Shown: in pieces, positions 6,342 to 10,311 of the stretch
Numbering within the stretch: the stretch's first letter is position 1
Layout of the letters: every line of letters begins with the position of its first letter
Assembly (NCBI GenBank): GCA_003132865.1
Contig: PKYZ01000686.1
Coordinates: 1 to 10,311 of the forward strand
Direction: 5' to 3'
Length of the DNA: 10,311 nucleotides
Source: Bryobacterales bacterium
GTDB taxonomy: Bacteria; Acidobacteriota; Terriglobia; Bryobacterales; Bryobacteraceae
Program-made: the position numbers and the translations under genes
The notes under the pieces: model-generated
The model's database searches: none
Told to the model about the DNA's origin: nothing
Seen by the model: the letters and a program-made list of their open reading frames with translations, nothing else

Positions 6342-6962
6342 ATGATCGCGCTGCGTTGGATCGCGGCCGGCCTTGTTCTGGCGTCACTCGCGGCCGGCAC
6401 TATCGGCGATTCGCAGCCCGAGCATCCGCGCCTGAGGTTGGGCGGCTATCATGCGATGGCGGCCGATTTCCACATCCACAGCTTCCGTTTAAGTTGGGCT
6501 ATGCTGGCGACCTGGGATACCGTGATGGAGGCGCAGCGGCAGGGTCCGGATGCGATTGCGATCGTGGGTCACAACCACGTGTGGGTTTCGAAAAGTGGGC
6601 CGCTGTTTCTCGCGCTTCGCAGAAGGTCCGCTGGTCCTCACCGGCGAGGAGATCGTGTCGGCGCACTACCACCTGCTGGCCACAGGGATCGACTCGATTA
6701 TGGACTGGAAACAGCCGGCGGCGAACGCCCATCCGCTCCGCTAGTATTGGCCCGCATACGACGCGAGGGCCAGGCAGCACTGGATGGAGCGGAGGTCCTC
6801 CATCCCATTGCGTACGAGAGCGAGAGGAAAGCCGACAAGGAATCCTGGACGCCATCCGTCGCGGCACTCCTCAGCGTGTTGAGCCGGGTCGCAGGCATCC
6901 TCGGTTTGCCGGCGGCCGCGATCGCAGGGCTAGCAGTCCGTGGTGGATCCCTGGCAGGCTGA
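6342..6962 (+). pseudogene. Membrane-anchored PHP-domain phosphoesterase pseudogene
   Basis: The ATG at 6342 opens a signal/anchor helix (LRWIAAGLVLASLAAGTIG) and then the first metal motif ADFHIHSF, with DAIAIVGHNH about 40 residues on; both are hallmarks of PHP-domain metal-dependent phosphoesterases. An extra base around the A-run at 6591-6594 moves the coding to the next frame, which continues RCFSRFAEGPLVLTGEEIVS and AHYHLLATGIDS. That frame meets TAG at 6742-6744, yet family-like sequence resumes at once (YWPAYDARARQ). The original frame then gives ALDGAEVLHPIAYESERKAD, a third frame gives QGILDAIRRG, and the original frame ends in a hydrophobic tail (VAGILGLPAAAIAGLAV) with TGA at 6960-6962. 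Segments usually present between these pieces are missing, including part between DWKQPAA and AHPLR. Several independent lesions mean an old pseudogene. No ribosome site precedes the ATG, which sits next to the truncated kinase fragment. Confidence 0.75.
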
Positions 6963-6971
6963 ATGCCTGCC
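6953..6971 (-). terminator. Stem-loop after the S53 peptidase gene
   Basis: GGCAGGC (6953-6959) and GCCTGCC (6965-6971) form a perfect 7-bp GC-rich stem with a 5-base loop, starting 11 bp beyond the peptidase stop codon. There is no T-run on either strand, so it would be a weak or factor-assisted terminator, or an mRNA 3'-end stabiliser. It overlaps the TGA of the PHP pseudogene. Confidence 0.4.
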
Positions 6972-6982
6972 CACCTCGGTAC

Positions 6983-9847
6983 CTAATGCGTCAAGGTAGC
7001 CGCCAGCACCACTAAGTTCCGGTTATTGGGTAACGTAAAGGTCCGGACCGTCTTAGTGTTGTCAAGAGGAAGGGAGTACCCGTATAGATTGAATGTCCGG
7101 TCATCCTGACTGCCGTCGCTTACGTTCCTGTAGGCCATGGCTACAGCTTCGGTCTCGCCGGGGAAATCACCGGGTACAAACCAATCGCTGAAACTTCGAA
7201 CGAATTGAGAAGTTGTACCGTCGGTATAAGTTACCGTTATCGTTTGGTTCGTCTGGGAACCCTGGACTCCGGTGGCGAGTAGGCTGAGCCGCGAGAACTG
7301 GCCGGCGGGCAATTCGATGGGGTGTCCGGTGCCGCTAACGGCATCGGGGTGATTCGCCGGTCCGAAGTTGAACAGGGTGCCGTAGGGAACCCGGGACGGC
7401 GTCAATAGCTTCCCCGAATACGAATAGCCGCCGCCGTCCAATCCGCCGGTATTATAGGTCACGCCGTTGTTGTAAATGCCGAACACGTTATACGCCGCCA
7501 ATAGGTCCACTGGTGTTCCCGAGCCTCCCGTTCCGGTGGCGGCGCTCACCGCCAGGTTGATATTAGCGGATTGCGTGAGGTTGCCCGACGTTCCAACCAC
7601 GGTTACATTGGCGTACCCTAGCGTCGCCTTACTGGTGGCAGATAGAACCAGCCGGGTAGAGCCGGTGGTGCTTCCGGGGTTGAACGACGCCTTGACTCCC
7701 TTGGGCAAGCCCGACACCGAGAATGTCACGCTGCCGCTGAACCCGTTCACGGCGGTAACCGTGATAGCGCCGCCCGCGTTCCCGCCCTGGTTGAGAAATA
7801 TGTTAGCTGGCGCCGTCAGCGAGAAACCCGGCAGCGCCAGCGTCACGTACGCAGTTTGAGTCAGGCCCAAGGCAGTGCCTGTCACAACGATGGGAAAGCT
7901 CCCACCCGGAGTAGCGTTGGTCGTCGCAACACTCAGGGTCGACTCGCCAGAACCGGTCAGCGACGCCGGATTCAGGCTGGGCGTCACGCCCGCCGGTTGG
8001 CCGAGAACCGTCACTGCCAGATTCACCGTGGCGGCGAATCCGTTCAACGAGCTGAGCGTGATGGTGCTTGTGCCAGTATTGCCCTGTGTGACATCGATCG
8101 TGCCTGGCGATGGCGTCAACGAAAAGTTCGGGCCCGTATACACCGGGCCCAGCTCATTGAGCAGAACCTGTCCCTTCGGGCTTCCCCACCCGGTCACCAA
8201 GTCATAGCCGACCACGGCGCTGTACGTTGTCCCGAGGCCGTTATCGTTACTCCCGCTGGTGATGTCGTGGAAGGCGCTGTCGTAGCCTGGTCCCCCCTGC
8301 CGATCGCCATAGATGGTCGGGTTCAAAAACCCGATCGCCGCGCCGTTGGCCTGCTCATTGGCTAAAGCCAGAAAGCCGGCCCAGCGCGGCGCGGAAAGAC
8401 TGGTGCCCCCCACTCCTCCCTGGCAAGACCCGTTGGCGCAATAGTAATTATCGCAATCTGCCTCCGCGGCAACATCCGGGACATTGCGCAAACTGGTCGA
8501 GCCGTCGTTCGACGAGTTGATCACGCCTTTAAGCCGTTGGTAGCCGGGGATGGCAAAACCGTTGGTGCTATATCCGCCGCTGCTGCCGCCAGTGGGATAG
8601 CCGCAGGCAAGCACAGGATTCCCCCCCCAGGCAATCTCCGATTCCCAGGGGCCGCCCGCTCCATTTGTGGTTATGTGCGTGCCGCCAGCAGCGGTGATGA
8701 AGGGATCGTCCTCCGGGTAAAACGCCGGGTTGCAGTCGTTGCCGCTGCAGCCAGGGGGCGTATACGCGCCGCTGTCGCCGCTGGCGACGAACAAGTTCTG
8801 CCCCTGCACCGCGAATTCCCGGAAGATCGGTTCGTCCGACTTAGGATCGGCGGGAAGCCAGCCAAACGAACAACTCAGTTGCCCGGCAATGTTGTCGGTC
8901 GCCATCCGGTTCAGGATATCGACATCGTTGTTACCTTCGTAAACGATCACGGCGGACAGGCCGGGAGCCATCGAGATGGATTGTTGAATGTCGATAACTT
9001 CTTCGCCGTCGTCGCAGCCCGCGCCACAGATTCCGTTGACTCCATCCAGCAGCACGTTGACAATCGGGACGTTGAGCGGCTGATTGATAGTCGTGAAGTA
9101 TCTGAGGACATCGTCGAGGTTGTAGGGACCGAACTCAAATAAGCCGACCGCTTGTCCCGCGCCCGTGAGCGCGGTGCCGCCGTAGTAGGCCGCCCTCATA
9201 TCACTGCCGAGAAACTGGCCGCCCGGGCCGGATCCGGTCTGGTTGGGACTTACGCTCCCGCCGGCGGGAGCGTGCTTCAGCATGGGCCGCGGCGGGGCAA
9301 AGTTGTTGAGGCCGTTGACCCCTTGAATCGGAACACTAGCGTCAACCGAGGGTTCGACGTCTGGAGCATAGAACGTGCGGTTTTCGGTCGGGTGTTGATA
9401 GACCTGCATCTTCACCTGAAAGGCTTGCTCAATGTTGGAGGCGGCGCCGCTGACATCCAGCACCAGACGGTTGGGAGCGGTGTTGGCGATGGTCAAGCCG
9501 TGCGATTGGGCGAAGGCGATCGCTTTCGCGTAATCGTCAGTCGTGGGGCCGAATTGCGCGGTGAACTGCTCCACAGTCAGAAACCGATGGTAGTTGGGGC
9601 TGGCCGGGTCGTAGAGTTGATTTAGTAGGGCATCGAGCTGCGCCTCGTTGTGCAGGGCCAGCGTCAGAGCCAGGTTCAATTGCTGCGAGCCGGGCAGGCG
9701 GCCGACGAGTTGCGCGCCCGCGGGCGCCGCCAGCGAAGTGGCGAGTGTCTGCCGCTGCTGGGCGCGGGCCGGCGCCGCCAGGAAGAGCAGAGTGGCGGCG
9801 CACGCCACCGCCAACGATCCGAGCGAGGAGCTTGGTTCTGTAGTCAT
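6983..9847 (-). CDS. Secreted S53 (sedolisin/kumamolisin) serine-carboxyl peptidase
   Basis: The start is placed at 9847 because GGGGGGAAG (9860-9852) lies just before it and the TATAAT box at 9873-9868 would start transcription after the alternative ATG at 9865. The 954-residue product has a signal peptide (cleavage ARA|QQ near 29), a Pro-kumamolisin activation domain (about 35-185), then the catalytic domain. Glu282 and Asp286 (GEEVIDIQ), oxyanion Asp358 (VASGDSGA) and nucleophile Ser483 (GGTSLSAP) make the S53 site; FHDITSG and the later GYDLVTGWGSPKG fit the calcium site. Nine cysteines in the catalytic domain suggest disulfides. Two Ig-like repeats follow (about 574-670 and 674-768), then a C-terminal module (about 780-954; LDGGGYSYS, NFGPANHPD, LPAGQFSRL, LPNNRNLVVLA) that I recall at the end of many acidobacterial secreted proteins and that may bind carbohydrate or cell wall. 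S53 enzymes are acid endopeptidases, so extracellular protein breakdown is expected. The gene looks intact. Confidence 0.93.
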   Translation of the reverse strand: MTTEPSSSLGSLAVACAATLLFLAAPARAQQRQTLATSLAAPAGAQLVGRLPGSQQLNLALTLALHNEAQLDALLNQLYDPASPNYHRFLTVEQFTAQFGPTTDDYAKAIAFAQSHGLTIANTAPNRLVLDVSGAASNIEQAFQVKMQVYQHPTENRTFYAPDVEPSVDASVPIQGVNGLNNFAPPRPMLKHAPAGGSVSPNQTGSGPGGQFLGSDMRAAYYGGTALTGAGQAVGLFEFGPYNLDDVLRYFTTINQPLNVPIVNVLLDGVNGICGAGCDDGEEVIDIQQSISMAPGLSAVIVYEGNNDVDILNRMATDNIAGQLSCSFGWLPADPKSDEPIFREFAVQGQNLFVASGDSGAYTPPGCSGNDCNPAFYPEDDPFITAAGGTHITTNGAGGPWESEIAWGGNPVLACGYPTGGSSGGYSTNGFAIPGYQRLKGVINSSNDGSTSLRNVPDVAAEADCDNYYCANGSCQGGVGGTSLSAPRWAGFLALANEQANGAAIGFLNPTIYGDRQGGPGYDSAFHDITSGSNDNGLGTTYSAVVGYDLVTGWGSPKGQVLLNELGPVYTGPNFSLTPSPGTIDVTQGNTGTSTITLSSLNGFAATVNLAVTVLGQPAGVTPSLNPASLTGSGESTLSVATTNATPGGSFPIVVTGTALGLTQTAYVTLALPGFSLTAPANIFLNQGGNAGGAITVTAVNGFSGSVTFSVSGLPKGVKASFNPGSTTGSTRLVLSATSKATLGYANVTVVGTSGNLTQSANINLAVSAATGTGGSGTPVDLLAAYNVFGIYNNGVTYNTGGLDGGGYSYSGKLLTPSRVPYGTLFNFGPANHPDAVSGTGHPIELPAGQFSRLSLLATGVQGSQTNQTITVTYTDGTTSQFVRSFSDWFVPGDFPGETEAVAMAYRNVSDGSQDDRTFNLYGYSLPLDNTKTVRTFTLPNNRNLVVLAATLTH

Positions 9848-9851
9848 GGTG

Positions 9852-9873
9852 CTTCCCCCCGGCATGAATTATA
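9852..9873 (-). promoter_or_regulatory. Promoter -10 box and ribosome site of the S53 gene
   Basis: On the minus strand a perfect TATAAT (9873-9868) is followed by GGGGGGAAG (9860-9852) and the ATG at 9847. Transcription would begin around 9861, giving a leader of only about 14 bases that is almost all ribosome-binding site. The best -35 at 17-bp spacing, TGGTGA (9896-9891), matches only three of six positions, so an activator may be needed. Confidence 0.45.
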
Positions 9874-10311
9874 CAGCGTAGCCGTCATAATCACCACCAA
9901 AATCGTGGCGCGCACTCCGGTTGCTCCGGAAGCTGCAGCCGTGCAGCCGCCGCGCGGTTGACCCCGGTTATGCCCCCGTCGCGGCATCTGGGACACGGGT
10001 GCTTGACCGTTTTTTGACGAAGAAAGCCAATTTGGCCTTTGTTTTCATAGCTTGTCTCCGGGGTTGCAATCTACCCTTGGCGGCTTGCCTGTTACCGTGG
10101 TTGCCGCTGCTTGCGCCGAGGATGCCTCCCCATAGGTGGGGACGCGGCACGCAAAGTGCGTGCGCCACGTGGTTCTTACGACTATAAGGGTAGCATTGGA
10201 ATGACTGGTGGTTGGTTGTTGGCGGCGGGGGAAGAGGCTGCAGGTTACTGAAAATCGGGACCATAGGATTATTTGGCCGGCGTGTGATTGATAAAGGGGC
10301 TCTGAGCGAGA
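9866..10311. other. Non-coding region upstream of the S53 gene, with two hairpins
   Basis: I find no convincing gene here: open frames on either strand lack ribosome sites and family resemblance. The region holds the S53 promoter and two neighbouring small hairpins: TCCCC/GGGGA (10127-10131 with 10138-10142) and GCACGC/GCGTGC (10147-10152 with 10158-10163). A G/T-rich tract (about 10204-10230, runs of GG spaced by T or C) follows. The hairpins could be a terminator for a neighbouring gene or part of a dispersed repeat. The window ends before any downstream gene is visible. Confidence 0.5.
10127..10163. repeat. Pair of adjacent inverted repeats
   Basis: A 5-bp perfect stem with a 6-base loop is followed five bases later by a 6-bp perfect stem with loop AAAGT. 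Neither has a T-tract. Two adjacent GC-rich hairpins in an intergenic gap resemble REP-type dispersed elements, which would need a genome-wide count to confirm. Confidence 0.3.

Noticed and set aside
10026..10048. AAAGCC/GGCCTTT inverted repeat with TTTGTTTT as a terminator
   Set aside because: The stem needs a bulge and is short, and no gene ends next to it.
9968..10264. 98-codon minus-strand frame upstream of the S53 gene
   Set aside because: No ribosome site, odd composition (runs of Pro, His and Asn) and it runs through hairpins. Probably non-coding.
1..10311. CRISPR array, tRNA or rRNA gene, toxin-antitoxin or phage-defence system
   Set aside because: No spaced identical repeats, no cloverleaf or CCA-ended sequence and no matching protein families were seen on either strand.

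Overview
The window is GC-rich DNA with third-codon-position GC bias in its intact genes. Its gene content suggests an Acidobacteriota genome of the Solibacter/Bryobacter type: a Tat-exported GH109-like Gfo/Idh/MocA protein, a large secreted S53 peptidase with Ig-like repeats, a carboxypeptidase-regulatory-domain outer-membrane protein, a kinase-type WD40/PD40 sensor fragment and a HAF-repeat secreted-protein fragment. The assignment rests on remembered family patterns, not on a database search.

Left block (1-3283, all +): the tail of an upstream gene (stop near 42), an outer-membrane-type protein (64-1863) and a Tat-exported GH109-like NAD-dependent glycosidase (1913-3283). The last two are 49 bp apart. 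That gap carries AAGCTGA repeats and small palindromes.

Middle block (about 3284-6982) is a graveyard of broken genes. In order: an AT-rich promoter-like island with a 52-bp-spaced direct repeat; a signal-peptide gene that changes frame and stops early; an orphan start with a good ribosome-binding site; an IS91-family transposase pseudogene on the minus strand, lacking the HUH region and frameshifted; a fragment of a HAF-repeat secreted protein with signal peptide but no start; the C-terminal beta-propeller of a Ser/Thr-kinase-type protein (minus) with no kinase domain; and a membrane-anchored PHP-domain phosphoesterase broken by frameshifts, a TAG and deletions.

Right block (6983-10311): an intact secreted S53 (sedolisin/kumamolisin) peptidase on the minus strand, with its own short-leader promoter, followed by about 450 bp of non-coding DNA with two small hairpins.

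The intact genes all act outside the cytoplasm (outer membrane, Tat-exported glycosidase, secreted protease), which fits a degrader of extracellular glycans and proteins. I found no convincing new multi-gene system. The most notable content is the decayed accessory region and its breakpoints.
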